DNA of 64,000 nt from CAIRTM01 sp963723235 (GTDB lineage Bacteria; Desulfobacterota; WTBG01; CAIYCZ01; CAIRTM01). Shown one piece after another: positions 28,598 to 39,192 of this stretch. How positions within the stretch are numbered: position 1 is the stretch's first letter; the number at the start of each line of letters is the position of its first letter. Location: contig CAVRPV010000004.1 of the NCBI GenBank assembly GCA_963723235.1, positions 1-64,000 on the forward strand, read 5' to 3'. The notes beneath the pieces were generated by a model, which saw only the letters and a list, made by a program, of their open reading frames with translations, had not been told where the DNA came from and searched no databases. Both the position numbers and the translations under genes were made by a program.

Positions 28598-29896
28598 ATG
28601 GATATACAACAGGTCATAGCATCCAGTCCGGTCAGGATGCTGGAGAACATGATGGCAGGCGGTCTTGGCAGCGGCAGGCTGGGCGTATGCATGGCGCACG
28701 CCGGAATCGGCAAAACCGCGTTCCTGATTCAGATCGGCATTGACGCCTCAGTTCGCGGCAAAAATGTGCTGCATCTGGCCCTGGGGCAGACAACCGAGCA
28801 CGTACATTCCTGGTATGAAACGCTGCTCAACGATCTGCTGGCCCGATGCGCCGTTGACGGCGCCGACGAAATTATTGCCGACGCGGCCAAACACCGTGTT
28901 ATCCAAAGCTTTGCCGACCGTAATTTTTCAGCCGAACGGCTTGAACAAATCATCGAGCTGTACCGCGCAAATATGCAGTTCGCGCCCGACATTATTATTA
29001 TAGACGGCTATGAATGGGAAAACCGCAGTGATGGTGAAACAGCCGGACTGCTGGACGCGTGCAAATCATGCGCCGGGCGCCTGGGTGCCACACTGTGGAT
29101 GAGCGCCGGTACAGACGCTGCCGATGAGCTGCCCCAGACAACACTACCCCTGCCCTGCAATACGTTTGAAACGCTCATTGATGCGGCGATTCTCCTCAAA
29201 CCGCTCAACGAGCAGGTACAGTTGTACCTGCTTAAAGCACAGGGCTCAGAAACAGCAGGCAAAGAACCCATCATGCTGCTGCACAGCAATACCTTCCGTC
29301 TGGTCACACCCGGCCAGATTCCCTCGGCACCGGCAAGCCCGTCCGCCTATGTTCTGCTGTCCGGCGGGGCACAGGGAGCTGAATCAGCCTTCGGTCAGTG
29401 CGCCGAGGCCTGGGGCCTGCGAGAAGAAACCTACACCTTCCCCGGGCACAAGCGGGTCCGTTCGCGCGGGTTGGTCATGTTGTCGGAAGCCGAACTGGAG
29501 CAGGGTCATGTCAGCCCGGTATACCTGAACGCACAAATGCACCGCAGCTATTCCGACATGGAAACCCTTACCAAGGTCATCCAGTCAATCTGGCATCAGG
29601 TCAACACAGCGTCCGAAGTTTTTGTTGTGGGAACGATCAATGCAGATGCAACGGTGCGGGGCGGAACAGGCTGGGCGGCCGAGCTGGGACGACACTGGCG
29701 CAAACGCGTGTTTATTTTTGACCAGGGGAAAAATATATGGTTTCGCTGGAGCAACGGTTCCTGGAGCATTGAACATGAGCCCCGCATAACCGGCGCACGC
29801 TTTACCGGAACCGGCACTCGCGATCTAACCAATCAAGGGCGTGAAGCAATTCAGGCTTTGTTTGAACGCTCATTCGGCCCATCAGTGCAAAAATAA
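28598..29896 (+). CDS. RecA/KaiC-like ATPase fused to a SLOG-type nucleotide-binding domain
   Basis: A 432-residue protein. Residues 1-240 look like a RecA-superfamily ATPase: Walker A AHAGIGKT (33-40), a hydrophobic strand ending in NVLHLALGQTT, and Walker B PDIIIIDGYEW (130-140). After a Pro/Ala-rich linker (about 238-250) comes a Rossmann-like domain with LLSGGAQGAESAFGQCAEAW (253-272), TYTFPGHKR, VFVVGTINADATVRGGTGWA and AELGRHWRKRVFIFDQGKN, resembling SLOG/DprA-YpsA-like nucleotide-binding domains (SGGAxGAD...GGT). AAAGGAG lies seven bases before the ATG. It is 90 bases behind fusA and on the same strand. Function is not known; the fusion suggests an ATPase governed by, or acting on, a nucleotide-derived ligand. 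Confidence 0.65.
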   Translation: MDIQQVIASSPVRMLENMMAGGLGSGRLGVCMAHAGIGKTAFLIQIGIDASVRGKNVLHLALGQTTEHVHSWYETLLNDLLARCAVDGADEIIADAAKHRVIQSFADRNFSAERLEQIIELYRANMQFAPDIIIIDGYEWENRSDGETAGLLDACKSCAGRLGATLWMSAGTDAADELPQTTLPLPCNTFETLIDAAILLKPLNEQVQLYLLKAQGSETAGKEPIMLLHSNTFRLVTPGQIPSAPASPSAYVLLSGGAQGAESAFGQCAEAWGLREETYTFPGHKRVRSRGLVMLSEAELEQGHVSPVYLNAQMHRSYSDMETLTKVIQSIWHQVNTASEVFVVGTINADATVRGGTGWAAELGRHWRKRVFIFDQGKNIWFRWSNGSWSIEHEPRITGARFTGTGTRDLTNQGREAIQALFERSFGPSVQK

Positions 29897-29988
29897 AAAC
29901 CGGGTGCGCCAACGACAGGCAACCTGTGCAATAATCGCTTCCATGTTGATTCGTCATTGTGTCTATTACTCTTCACAAAGGACAAACC

Positions 29989-31406
29989 ATGAAGCCGACA
30001 TGCACCAAAATCGTAGCCACCCTTGGCCCGGCCTCGACCAAACCCGCAACCATAGCCGCCTTGATTGATGCCGGGGTCGATGTCTTCCGCCTTAACTTTT
30101 CACACGGCGATCATACAACCCATCGCACAACCGTAGCAACTATTCGCGCACAGGCCGGCAACCGGCCCGTCGGCATACTGCAGGATCTGCAGGGACCGCG
30201 CATCCGCACCGGCCGACTTGAGCGTGGAACCGTCATGCTGTCGACCGGGCAGGACATCATCGTGCAGACCGGAGAGGGCCTTGGCAACGATCATCGGATC
30301 ATGATCGACTATGACCTGTTTGCCCGCGACGTAGCCCCGGGCGAGCGCATCCTGATCAGCGACGGGCTGATTGAGCTGCAGGCGCTTGAAACGGACGGCG
30401 CACAGGTGCGCTGCCGCGTGCTGTGCGGCGGAGAACTCGGTGAGCGCAAAGGCATAAACCTGCCGGACAGCCGTTTGACCATTGCCGCCCCGACTGAAAA
30501 AGACATTGCCGACCTTGCCCTGGGCATTGAGCTGGGTGTTGACTTTGTTGCCCTGAGCTTTGTGGCCAGTGCAGCCGATATCGAGCGCCTGCGCGAAGCA
30601 ATGCAGCGCATCGGCGGCTCCGAATGCCGCATTCCGATTATCGCAAAAATTGAACGGCCGCAGGCCCTTGACAACCTTGAAGAGATTACAGCCGCCGCAG
30701 ACGGCGTGATGGTCGCGCGCGGTGACCTGGGTATTGAGATGCCCACTGAAGATGTTCCCGCAGCGCAGAAACGAATCATCCGCTGCGCCAACCGCCTGGC
30801 CCGCCCGGTTATTACCGCAACCCAGATGCTCGAGTCAATGATCGTCAATCCGCGCCCCACGCGTGCTGAAGCCGCGGATGTGGCCAATGCCGTGCTTGAC
30901 GGAACCGACGCGGTCATGCTCTCCGGAGAGACCTCCATCGGCGCATACCCGCTTGAAAGCGTCAGCATTATGGACCGCATCGCCCGCAAGGCCGAAGCCA
31001 TGCGCACAGAGCTGCAGGCAACAGGCGGCGAAAAACGGCAGCCGCCCGGCGCCCCATCTGCCGTTGCGGCCGCAGCCTGCAGCCTTGCACGGCAGCTCCC
31101 CGCGGCAGCTATTGGAGTTTTTACCATGACCGGCGCCACGGCACTCTGCGTGTCGCAGTGCCGGCCTGACGTGCCAATATTTGCGCTCACTCCCGACCGT
31201 AGCGTTTTCCAGCGCATGACGCTTCCGTGGGGAGTGCTGCCGGTTATGATCGATATGTTTACCACATCCGAGGAGATGTTCGCGCACGGCAATGCCCGAC
31301 TCAAAGAGCTCGGACTGATCGCGGCGGCGAAACGGTTGTATACCTGGCCGGCAGCGTGTCCGGGATGCCCGGAGCGACAGACCTGCTCAAGCTGCAAAAA
31401 ATTTAA
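29989..31406 (+). CDS. pyk: Pyruvate kinase
   Basis: About 473 residues. It converts phosphoenolpyruvate and ADP to pyruvate and ATP in glycolysis. It shows TKIVATLGPAS (residues 5-15), DVFRLNFSHGD, LQDLQGPRIRTG, the catalytic Lys in IPIIAKIERPQAL and MVARGDLGIEMP, followed by ITATQMLESMI and DGTDAVMLSGETSIGAYPLE. AAAGGA lies eight bases before the ATG. Near 31325 one G is missing from GCGGCGGGC; restoring it gives GETVVYLAGSVSGMPGATDL then LKLQKI and a stop at 31404-31406, the normal C-terminus. Read without correction the gene would instead end in a spurious Cys-rich tail at 31512. Confidence 0.9.
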
Positions 31407-31537
31407 AAAACAGATTGCAAAAAAAATTTTTTGCGGCTATTACAACAACCAGATGGGCACAGTGATAAAAAATCAGCCTCTCAACCCGGATGTACAACCA
31501 ACCGCTGCTTAACGTTTACCAAAAACCGGTATAAACC

Positions 31538-31813
31538 ATGCAGCCTTTTAAAATCATCGTTCTGCTGGCACTCATCGCTTTGGTGGCGGTCTTTACTTTT
31601 CAAAACACCCAGGCCGTTGAGGTGCAGCTGTATTTCTGGAGTTTTTCGCTGTCGGTTTCGCTGCTGCTGCTGGCAACGTTTACTGTCGGCGTTCTGGCAG
31701 GCATGCTGCTGATGGTGCTAAATTCGATATGCGCACCCGACGCAAAAAAACAGCCGGAACTAAAAACATTTCATCCAAAAGAAAGGATTCATTATGGGAT
31801 TCATAGCATTTGA
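31538..31813 (+). CDS. LapA-domain (DUF1049) inner-membrane protein
   Basis: A 91-residue protein with two membrane segments (about residues 4-20 and 38-62) joined by TFQNTQAVEVQLYFWSFSLS, the classic LapA/DUF1049 pattern FxxxNxxxVxxxFxxWxxxxp. In E. coli the LapA domain partners LapB in controlling LpxC and lipopolysaccharide assembly. The polar tail (about 66-91) is short. The last codons overlap the start of the next small gene, so translation is likely coupled. Confidence 0.75.
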   Translation: MQPFKIIVLLALIALVAVFTFQNTQAVEVQLYFWSFSLSVSLLLLATFTVGVLAGMLLMVLNSICAPDAKKQPELKTFHPKERIHYGIHSI

Positions 31814-32038
31814 CTTTGTGATTGTCAATCGTCGCGCTGATTCTGGCCTACAAGGCCTACACCCGCAGCGGCGGCAATATCGATGAAATGCGCTCGAAGC
31901 ATTCACGAGCTCGGGCTTTCAACTGAAAAAGTCCGACAAATGACCGCCGACGCTCTTGCTAAAATGGAAAAATCAGTGCGGGGCAAAGAACACGGCCCGA
32001 CTGATGGCGGCGAAAACAGCGACGACAAACAGCAATAA
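31795..32038 (+). CDS. Small single-pass membrane protein (two frameshifts)
   Basis: Not recognised as a named family. Reading through two one-base shifts (near 31827 and 31905) gives about 80 residues: MGFIAFDFVI, a hydrophobic helix continuing VALILAYKAYT, then an amphipathic region with NIDEMRS, IHELGLSTEKVRQMTADALA and a very polar tail ending GGENSDDKQQ. AAAGGA stands before the ATG. It overlaps the end of the LapA-like gene and is followed by a strong terminator, so it closes the pyk-lapA run. The C-terminal helix may form a coiled coil. Confidence 0.55.
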
Positions 32039-32088
32039 ACCGCAACGCCTCAAATTTTGCGTTCGGTTTAACACCTGAAATATTCTCT

Positions 32089-32135
32089 ACGCCTCCGGGC
32101 AGCCATCAGCATGCGCCCGGAGGCGTATCTATTTT
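32089..32135 (+). terminator. Terminator after the small membrane protein
   Basis: A perfect 12-pair stem, ACGCCTCCGGGC / GCCCGGAGGCGT, with a 14-base loop, followed by ATCTATTTT. Confidence 0.75.
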
Positions 32136-32139
32136 CACG

Positions 32140-32173
32140 TCAAAAACAAAACGGCCGCGACAAAGCGCGGCCG
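32140..32173 (-). terminator. Terminator of glgB
   Basis: On the minus strand CGGCCGCG, loop CTTTGT, CGCGGCCG, then TTTTGTTTTT. It lies 80 bases after the reconstructed glgB stop, back to back with the plus-strand terminator at 32089-32135. Confidence 0.8.
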
Positions 32174-32252
32174 TGATGGTTGGCAAAGCAATAATAGCAG
32201 CTATCGAAGTACAATTTAATGAGTATGGTGTTCCATTTCCCCGGATTTCTCG

Positions 32253-34451
32253 CTACTCCGGCTTGAACACCAGGCAGCTCAGCGGCGGAACCGTTATGGT
32301 GATTGAATGATCGCGCCCGTGGCAGGCTGATTGTTCAGACTGCACCCCGCCCAGATTGCCCATGTTGCTGCCGCCATACAGCCCTGAATCGCTGTTTAAA
32401 ACTTCGCGGTAGAAGGCCGCAGCCGGCACGCCGATACGATACTGCTGCGCGGCACCGGCGTAAAATTACATACAAAGACCAAAAGGTCATCCCGCACCCG
32501 TGCGCGCCGTATAAACGATACGATGCTGGTATCGGCATCGTTGAAATCAATCCATTCAAATCCGGCATGTTCAAAATCAAGCTCGTACAGGGCCGGCTCG
32601 CTTGTGTACAGGCGGTTGAGCGTACGAACGTACTCATTCAGTTTGCGGTGCGGTTCATAGGCAAGCAGGTCCCAGGAAAGACCGGTGCTGTAATCCCACT
32701 CGGCCCACTGGCCGATATCAATTCCCATAAACAGCAGCTTCTTGCCCGGATGCGCGAACATATAGCCCAGCAGCGTGCGCAGGTTGGCGAACTTGCGCCA
32801 GTCATCGCCGGGCATGCGCCCCAGAAGAGAGCCCTTGCCATGCACGACCTCATCATGTGAAAAGGGCAGCACGAAATTCTCATAAAAGCTGTACATCAGC
32901 GCAAAGGTAAGCATGTTGTGATGATATTTGCGGTGAACCGGGTCCTTTGCCATATAGCTCAGCATATCGTGCATCCAGCCCATGTTCCACTTCAGGCCGA
33001 AGCCAAGGCCGCCCAGGCTGGTCGGGCGCGATACTGCCGGCCAGGCAGTCGATTCTTCGGCGATCATCAAAATGCCCGGATAATAGCCGTACACAATTTC
33101 ATTGAGGCGCTTGATAAAGTCAATCGCCTCAAGATTTTCGCGGCCGCCATGCCGGTTAGGTATCCAGTCGCCATGTTCGCGCGAATAGTCCAGGTACAGC
33201 ATGGAGGCAACCGCGTCAACCCGCAGGCCGTCAATATGGTATTTTTCAAACCAGAAAAGCGCGTTGGCAATCAGAAAATTGCGCACCTCATTGCGGCCGT
33301 AATTAAACACCAGCGTGCCCCAGTCGGGATGCAGGCCCTGCCGCGGATCAGCGTGCTCGTACAGACATGATCCGTCAAACAGGGCAAGCCCGTGCGCGTC
33401 CGTTGGAAAGTGCGCCGGAACCCAGTCGAGAATCACCCCGATGTTGTTGCGATGGCACTGATCAATCAGGTACTTTAAATCCTCCGGAGAACCGTAGCGG
33501 GCCGTGGGGCTGTAATACCCGGTAACCTGATATCCCCAGGAAGGGTCATAGGGATGCGTGGCCAGCGGCATAAACTCGATATGGGTGTATCCCATGTTTT
33601 TTACATATGTTATCAGCTCATCCGCCAGACTGCGATATCCGGGGCCTCGGCTGGCGTCTGCTTCGATGTGCTTCCACGAGCCGAGATGCACCTCGTAAAT
33701 CGAAATCGGCTGTTCAAGCTGATTACGTTGCGCCCGCATTGCAAGCCAATCGCCATCGCCCCATGCATACGGAGCCGGGGCATAGGTTATCGAAGCGGTT
33801 TTGGGACGCGCCTCGGAACACTGCGCATACGGATCAGCCTTGACGTGGATGTGACCGTCGGGTGACTTGATTTCATACTTATAGAGTTCACCTGACTTAA
33901 TGCCGGGAATAAAGAGCTCCCACACCCCGCTCGCGCCGCGCGCGCGCATGGGGTGCATGCGCCCGTCCCAGCCATTAAACGTGCCGACCACGCTCACCCG
34001 CACGGCACTCGGCGCCCAGACTGCAAACAAAAAACCGTCAACACCGCGCACCTCCATTGTGTGCGCGCCCATTTTTTCATAAATTGTGTGATGATTTCCC
34101 TCGGAAAAAAGATGCAGATCAAAATCGGAAAGCACCGGCGGAAATGCATACGGGTCATCAAACGTTACGTCGACACCGCCGGGATACAGCACGCGCAAGC
34201 GGTATGTAAAAAAATCCGTGCTTCCCGAGAAACGGGCCTCGAACAATCCTGCCCTGTGTATGCGATCCATCAATACAGACTCACGTCCGTCACCGGAACC
34301 AATCAGCCACATGGCCTCAGCATTGGGGCGAAACGCGCGCACAACGAGGCCATCGCCGCCGCACGGGTGCATGCCCAGCACCTGAAACGGATCATGATGC
34401 TCGGCATTGACAATTTTTTGTAATAACCTGCTGCGATAGCGCAGTGCGCAT
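32253..34451 (-). CDS. glgB: 1,4-alpha-glucan branching enzyme
   Basis: About 732 residues, GH13 family. It has two N-terminal carbohydrate-binding/beta modules (HHDPFQVLGMH; FAVWAPSAVRVSVVGTFNGW). The catalytic barrel shows YEVHLGSWK, GYQVTGYYSPTARYG and GVILDWVPAHFP, the nucleophile Asp in HIDGLRVDAVASMLYLDY, the acid/base Glu in LMIAEESTAWP, and LPFSHDEVVHGKGSL. The enzyme makes alpha-1,6 branches in glycogen. Two indels are seen: an A run near 34420 (removing one A gives MRTALSQQVITKIVNAEHHD from an ATG at 34451 with GGGAGA upstream) and a missing C near 32450, after which YRIGVPAAAFYREVLNSDSG leads to the stop at 32253. No other glycogen gene is adjacent. Confidence 0.9.
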
Positions 34452-34523
34452 ATTGATTTCTCCCGGCGAAACGGGCTGGGCCACACGCTTTACAACCCCA
34501 CTCCCGCTCTCTCTATCAAGTAC

Positions 34524-34584
34524 TAGGGTGCGCCGTGCGCACCATCATCAGCCACTTTTCCAACGGTGCGCATGGCGCACCCTA
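34524..34584. repeat. Inverted repeat TAGGGTGCGCCGTGCGCACC / GGTGCGCATGGCGCACCCTA
   Basis: Two 20-base arms, nearly perfect complements, separated by about 21 bases; each arm is itself partly palindromic (GGTGCGC). Repeats of this sequence occur in many bacterial genomes. It sits between glgB and the atp operon end. A related fragment, GGTGCGCACGGGGCACACGA, lies at about 34775-34795. Confidence 0.7.
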
Positions 34585-34819
34585 CAGCTAACTTCTCAAA
34601 CCATAATCCAAAGATGCAGCCCCGATAATAAAAAATGTTTCCTGGAACGATGCGCTCCGCCGCGTCCCCTGTGTTTATCGAATCCGCCCTAAGCTGCCAT
34701 ACTTAATCGAGTGCCTCTTTCATACCACAGTCTTCTGCAAAACAACAGTAGCGATACACTCCAATCTAAATCCAGCTGGCGATGGTGCGCACGGGGCACA
34801 CGACTCATCGATGTTCCAA

Positions 34820-34851
34820 CAAAAAAAGCCCCATGCCGTTGGACATGGGGC
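34820..34851 (-). terminator. Terminator of the atp operon
   Basis: On the minus strand GCCCCATG, loop TCCAACGG, CATGGGGC, then seven T. It lies 33 bases after the atpC stop. Confidence 0.88.
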
Positions 34852-34884
34852 TTCGTGAAATCTCATTGCCGGGTAGTCGGGCTG

Positions 34885-35299
34885 TCAGACCCCTGCCTGC
34901 GCAACCTTCAGACGCGCTTCGGCTCGGTCCAACGCGGCACGGGCTCGATACATATCAATGGACGCATCTTTTGAATTTAAACGCTGGCGGGCTCGATCAC
35001 GGGCCGCAGCAGCCCGGTCAACATCAATGACAGCACTCAGTTCAGCAGCCCGCGCAGTAACGGTAATGACAGTCATTGGCAATCATGAAAAAACCCCGGT
35101 CTACAAAGGCTGCAATCTCCTTATTCTGCGATTCGCGCAGCTTAAGCAAACCAACAGTCATGGTGCCCATCAGCGGGATATGCCCCGGCAGCACGCCCAT
35201 AGGGCCGCCGCCGGCCGGAATCACGGCAAAGGTATACTCCCCGTCAAGGATTGTCCGGTCGCGGGTGATCAGTTTTAAATTGAAACTGTCCTTTTTCAT
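34885..35299 (-). CDS. atpC: ATP synthase F1 subunit epsilon
   Basis: About 138 residues. The beta-sandwich half reads FNLKLITRDRTILDGEYTFA and GGGPMGVLPGHIPLMGTMTV, the standard PAxxGxxGVLPGHxP-like region, then FVDRGFFMIAND. An extra T near 35074 breaks the frame; without it the sequence continues VITVTARAAELSAVIDVDRA into the helical hairpin (AAARDRARQRL, MYRARAALDRAEARLKVAQA). The subunit regulates the rotor and inhibits hydrolysis. It starts at the ATG one base after the atpD stop codon and is the last gene of the operon. Confidence 0.88.
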
Positions 35300-35300
35300 T

Positions 35301-36704
35301 CTAGCCCTTCAACTTCCGTGCTTTTTCAACAACCTCATCAATATTGCCGACCATATAAAAGGCCTGCTCGGGAAGATTGTCATGCTTGCCGGCAATGATT
35401 TCCTTGAAAGCCGCGGATCGTTTCGTTCAGGGGCACATATTTGCCGGGCGTGCCGGAAAGGCCTCTGCAACAAAAAACGGCTGCGACAGGAAGCGCTGCA
35501 TCTTGCGTGCGCGGGCAACGGTCAGCTTGTCTTCATCGGAGAGCTCTTCCATGCCCAGAATGGCAATGATATCCTGCAGCTCTTTATATTTCTGCAGAAT
35601 CAGCTGCACCTCGCGGGCAACCTGATAATGCTCTTCGCCGAGCACGAGCGGATCAAGAATGCGCGAGGTTGAATCAAGGGGATCAACAGCCGGATAGATG
35701 CCAAGCTCAGCCAGCGCGCGGGAAAGAACTGTCGTGGCGTCAAGATGGCTGAACGTCGTTGCCGGCGCCGGGTCGGTCAGGTCGTCAGCGGGCACATAAA
35801 CCGCCTGGATCGAGGTGATGGAACCCTTGTTTGGTCGAAGTGATGCGCTCCTGCAGATCGCCCATTTCATTTGCCAGCGTGGGCTGATAACCCACGGCGG
35901 AGGGCATGCGGCCCAGAAGCGCCGACACTTCGGCTCCCGCCTGGGTGAAACGGAAAATATTGTCGATAAACAGCAGCACGTCCAGACCTTTTTCATCGCG
36001 GAAATATTCCGCAGCCGTCAGGGCCGACAGCGCCACGCGCAAGCGCGCTCCCGGCGGCTCGTTCATCTGCCCGAAAACCATGGCGGTTTTTTTGATAACG
36101 CCCGACTCGTTCATTTCAAGCCACAGGTCGTTTCCTTCGCGGGTACGCTCGCCGACGCCGGCAAACACCGATATGCCGCCGTATTCAGTGGCGATATTGC
36201 GGATAAGCTCCATGATGAGAACTGTCTTGCCGACGCCTGCGCCGCCGAAAAGCCCGACCTTGCCGCCCTTGGAATACGGCGCCAGCAGGTCGATGACCTT
36301 CAGGCCCGTTTCAAAAATTTCAATGGACGTCTTCTGCTCTTCCATGGTGGGCGGCGGAGCGGTGAATCGGGATAATACTTATCGGCCGTGAAACGGCCCC
36401 ATTTCATCAATGACCTCACCGAGCAGGTTGAACACGCGCCCAAGCGTGCCTTCGCCCACGGGCATCATGATCGGTTGAGCCCGTGTCCACTGCATCCATG
36501 CCGCGCACAAGACCATCGGTGGATGACATGGAAACCGTGCGCACCATATTGTCGCCCAGGTGCTGCGCGATTTCAAGCGTCAGATGAATGCCGGCGGCAT
36601 CATCGATCGATCTTGATGGCGTTGTAGATCGGGGGAAGATCTTCCGTCGGGAAACGAATGTCCACGACGGGGCCAATTACCTGTACTATTTTTCCGGTCC
36701 TCAA
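35301..36704 (-). CDS. atpD: ATP synthase F1 subunit beta (about seven indels)
   Basis: The catalytic F1 subunit, about 465 residues. It begins KIVQVIGPVVDIRFPTEDLP from a TTG at 36704 with GGAGG upstream. The P-loop is GLFGGAGVGKTVLIMELIRN, followed by FAGVGERTREGNDLWLEM, VFGQMNEPPGARLRVALSAL and LLFIDNIFRFTQAGAEVSAL. It ends AGKHDNLPEQAFYMVGNIDE and a KARKLKG tail. Frame breaks include a four-base duplication (ATCGATCGAT) near 36604, single extra bases near 36482, 36391, 36368, 35829 and 35408, and one missing base near 35460. Every interval matches the family closely, so these are almost certainly sequence errors and not a pseudogene. Confidence 0.9.
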
Positions 36705-36744
36705 GAATCTATACCTCCATATGATGTAAATGGTTTACCGTGGT

Positions 36745-37626
36745 CTAGCCCTTCAGCGCGTTCACCCCGCCGATAATATCGATAAGATCCCGGGTGATGG
36801 TTGCCTGGCGCGCCTTATTGTAGGTAAGCGACAGCTCGCCGATAACTTCATCGGCATTGTCATTGGCATTGCGCATGGCCACCATGCGCGCGGCGTATTC
36901 GCTGGCAAGCGACTCGATGACGGCCTGATACAGCCGCGTTTCGAGATAGCCCGGGCCCAGCAGATTGGCCACCGACTCGAAATCAGGCTCAACGATGAAA
37001 ATCCGTGCACATGCGCAGGTACTTCTTGCGCTCGGCCTGCGTCAAGCGGCGGAATCGGCAGATACTGCACCAGCGTGGGGTTAATTTCAGAACATTGACA
37101 AACTTGCTGTACAGCAGATACACCCGGTCATAGCGCTCGGCTATAAAGGCCTCCATCAGGTAGGTGCTGATCGGAGCGCAGCTCTGTTGACAGCGCTTCG
37201 CCCCAGGGCACGGCCATAGTATTTTTCCACCTTGTGCCCCAGCGCGGACAAGGGCGTCATGCGCCTTGCGGCCGATGGTGAGCAGCGTCACTTCATTGCC
37301 GGCCTGCTCCTCGATAAAATTCTTTGCCGCATTGATCACGTTCACATTAAACGTGCCGCACAGGCCGCGGTCCGATGATCACCACCACCAGCAGCACGTT
37401 GCTGGCGGGCCGCTCAAGAAACAGAGGATCGAGAAGTCATACGCCGAGCGTGCACAGGGCGCTCATCATGGTATGCATCTTGTCCACATAGGGCCGGGAG
37501 TGTTCGGCCTGCGCTGCGCACCCTGTTGAGCTTCACCGCCGCGACCATCTCCATGGCCTTGGTGATCTGCTGGGTCGATTTGATGCCGCGTATGCGTCTC
37601 TGTATTTCGCGTGGTGACTGAGCCAT
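36745..37626 (-). CDS. atpG: ATP synthase F1 subunit gamma (frameshifted)
   Basis: About 292 residues, the central rotor shaft. The N-terminal helix MAQSPREIQRRIRGIKSTQQ then ITKAMEMVAAVKLNRV is diagnostic. The middle is broken several times between 37530 and 36980 but retains LLTIGRKAHDAL, APISTYLMEAFIAERYDRVY, LLYSKFVNVLKLTP and LVQYLPIPPLD. The C-terminal helix is LASEYAARMVAMRNANDNAD, LSLTYNKARQATITRDLIDI and IGGVNALKG, the canonical gamma tail. The ATG follows the atpA stop by three bases. The breaks are most likely assembly indels. Confidence 0.88.
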
Positions 37627-37629
37627 GGC

Positions 37630-39163
37630 TTATTTGAAAAATCTTTCTTAAATGCCTCGCAGGCAGACCGAAGCCCTTCTGCAACATCGCTGGTCAATTC
37701 TTTTTTCGTCCGCAGCGTTTCCATGAGTAGTTGCGTATGCTTGAGCGCAGATAGAGCAAAAATTCCTTTTCAAAGGCCTTGCACGCGCGCAACCGGCACA
37801 TCATCGATCAGCCCCTGGCCTGCGGCAAATATAATGGCGATCTGGTTTTCGGTTGCAAACGGCTCGTACTGGCCCTGCTTAAGAATTTCAATCAGGCGCT
37901 GGCCGCGGTTGATCTGGGCCTGCGTCGATTTGTCGAGCTCGGAGCCGAACTTGGTAAACGCCTCCAGCTCGCGGAACTGCGCCAAGATCAAGGCGCAGAG
38001 AGCCGGCGACTTTTTTCATGGCTTTGCTCTGGGCATTGCCGCCGACGCGGGACACCGAAAGTCCTGCATTGATGGCGGGCCGCACGCCTGCATAAAACAG
38101 TTCGCTCTGCAGATAAATCTGCCCGTCGGTGATTGAAATAACATTTGTCGGGATATAGGCTGAAAAGTCGCCGGCCTGCGTCTCAACGATCGGCAGCGCG
38201 GTGAGCGATCCGCCGCCAGCTTGCATCGCTGAGCTTTGCAGCCCGCTCAAGCAGGCGTGAATGCAGGTTGAAAATATCGCCGGGGAATGCTTCGCGTCCC
38301 GGAGGTCGGCGCAGCAGCAGCGATACCTGGCGATAGGCAACCGCATGCTTCCACAGATCGTCATAGATGATCAGCGCATGGCGGCCCGTATCGCGGAACT
38401 CTTCGCCCATGGCGCAGCCTGCGATAGGGCGCGATGTACTGCAAGGGGGCCGCATCGCTTGCGCCTGCGGCGACAACGATGATCGTATATTTCATGGCGT
38501 CGTATTTCTCAAGCGTTTCAACCACCCGGAGCACCGTTGACTGCTTCTGGCCGATGGCGACATAAATACAGTAAACCGGATTGCCGGCTTCAAATTCTTT
38601 TTTCTGATTGATAATGGTATCAATGCAGATGGCGGTTTTGCCGGTCTGCCGGTCGCCGATGATAAGTTCGCGCTGGCCGCGGCCGATCGGTATCATGGAG
38701 TCAATGGCCTTGATACCGGTCTGCAGCGGTTCCTTAACCGGCTGCCGCGCCGACAACGTTGGGGGCGTTTATTTCAATGGGACGCATTTTATCGGTGGCG
38801 ATCGGGCCCTTGCCGTCGATCGGCTCTCCCAGTGCATTGACCACGCGGCCCAGCATCGCGTCGCCAACCGGCACCGAAATGATCTGGCCGGTGGATTGTG
38901 ACGATCTGGCCTTCCTTGATCTTGCGGCTGTCTCCGAGAAGCACCGCGCCGACGGAATCCTCTTCCAGGTTAAGCGCAATGCCGTTCACGCCGCCTTCAA
39001 ATTCAAGAAGCTCAGAGGACTTGCACTTCTCAAGGCCGTAAATGCGCGCAACACAGTCGCCGACCTGCAGTACCGTGCCGACGCTCTCCATTTTCAGCTG
39101 TATCCTGATAATCCGTAGTTCCTTTCGGATAACCGATGTGATTTCTTCTGCCCGTAGTTCCAA
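37630..39163 (-). CDS. atpA: ATP synthase F1 subunit alpha (frameshifted)
   Basis: About 510 residues with six or more frame changes. The N-terminus reads LRAEEITSVIRKELR, SVGTVLQVGDCVARIYGLEK and GGVNGIALNLEEDSVGAVLL. The nucleotide-binding part shows DSMIPIGRGQRELIIGDRQT followed by GKTAICIDTIINQK (P-loop GDRQTGKT), then VYCIYVAIGQKQSTVLRVVE. Later pieces include AYIPTNVISITDGQIYLQSE, RPAINAGLSVSRVGGNAQSK and LREFEAF-like strings, ending FEKEFLLYL and ACEAFKKDF. The start is the TTG at 39163, chosen because AGAGGAG lies nine bases upstream. The stop (TAA at 37630) assumes one missing T in a T run. Confidence 0.88.
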
Positions 39164-39192
39164 TGGTTTCAACTCCTCTGCTATAAATGCTT

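Noticed and set aside
31325..31512. Cys-rich C-terminal extension on pyruvate kinase (CPGCPERQTCSSC)
   Set aside because: It arises from one missing G near 31325; the neighbouring frame gives the normal family ending LKLQKI and a stop at 31404.
34524..34584. Terminator or small RNA between glgB and atp genes
   Set aside because: The long GC-rich inverted repeat has no T tract on either strand and matches a widely dispersed repeat type; the real atp terminator is at 34820-34851.
35301..39163. Programmed frameshifting in atpA/atpG/atpD
   Set aside because: Shifts differ in sign and size, share no slippery site or hairpin, and are too many per gene; sequence error explains them more simply.
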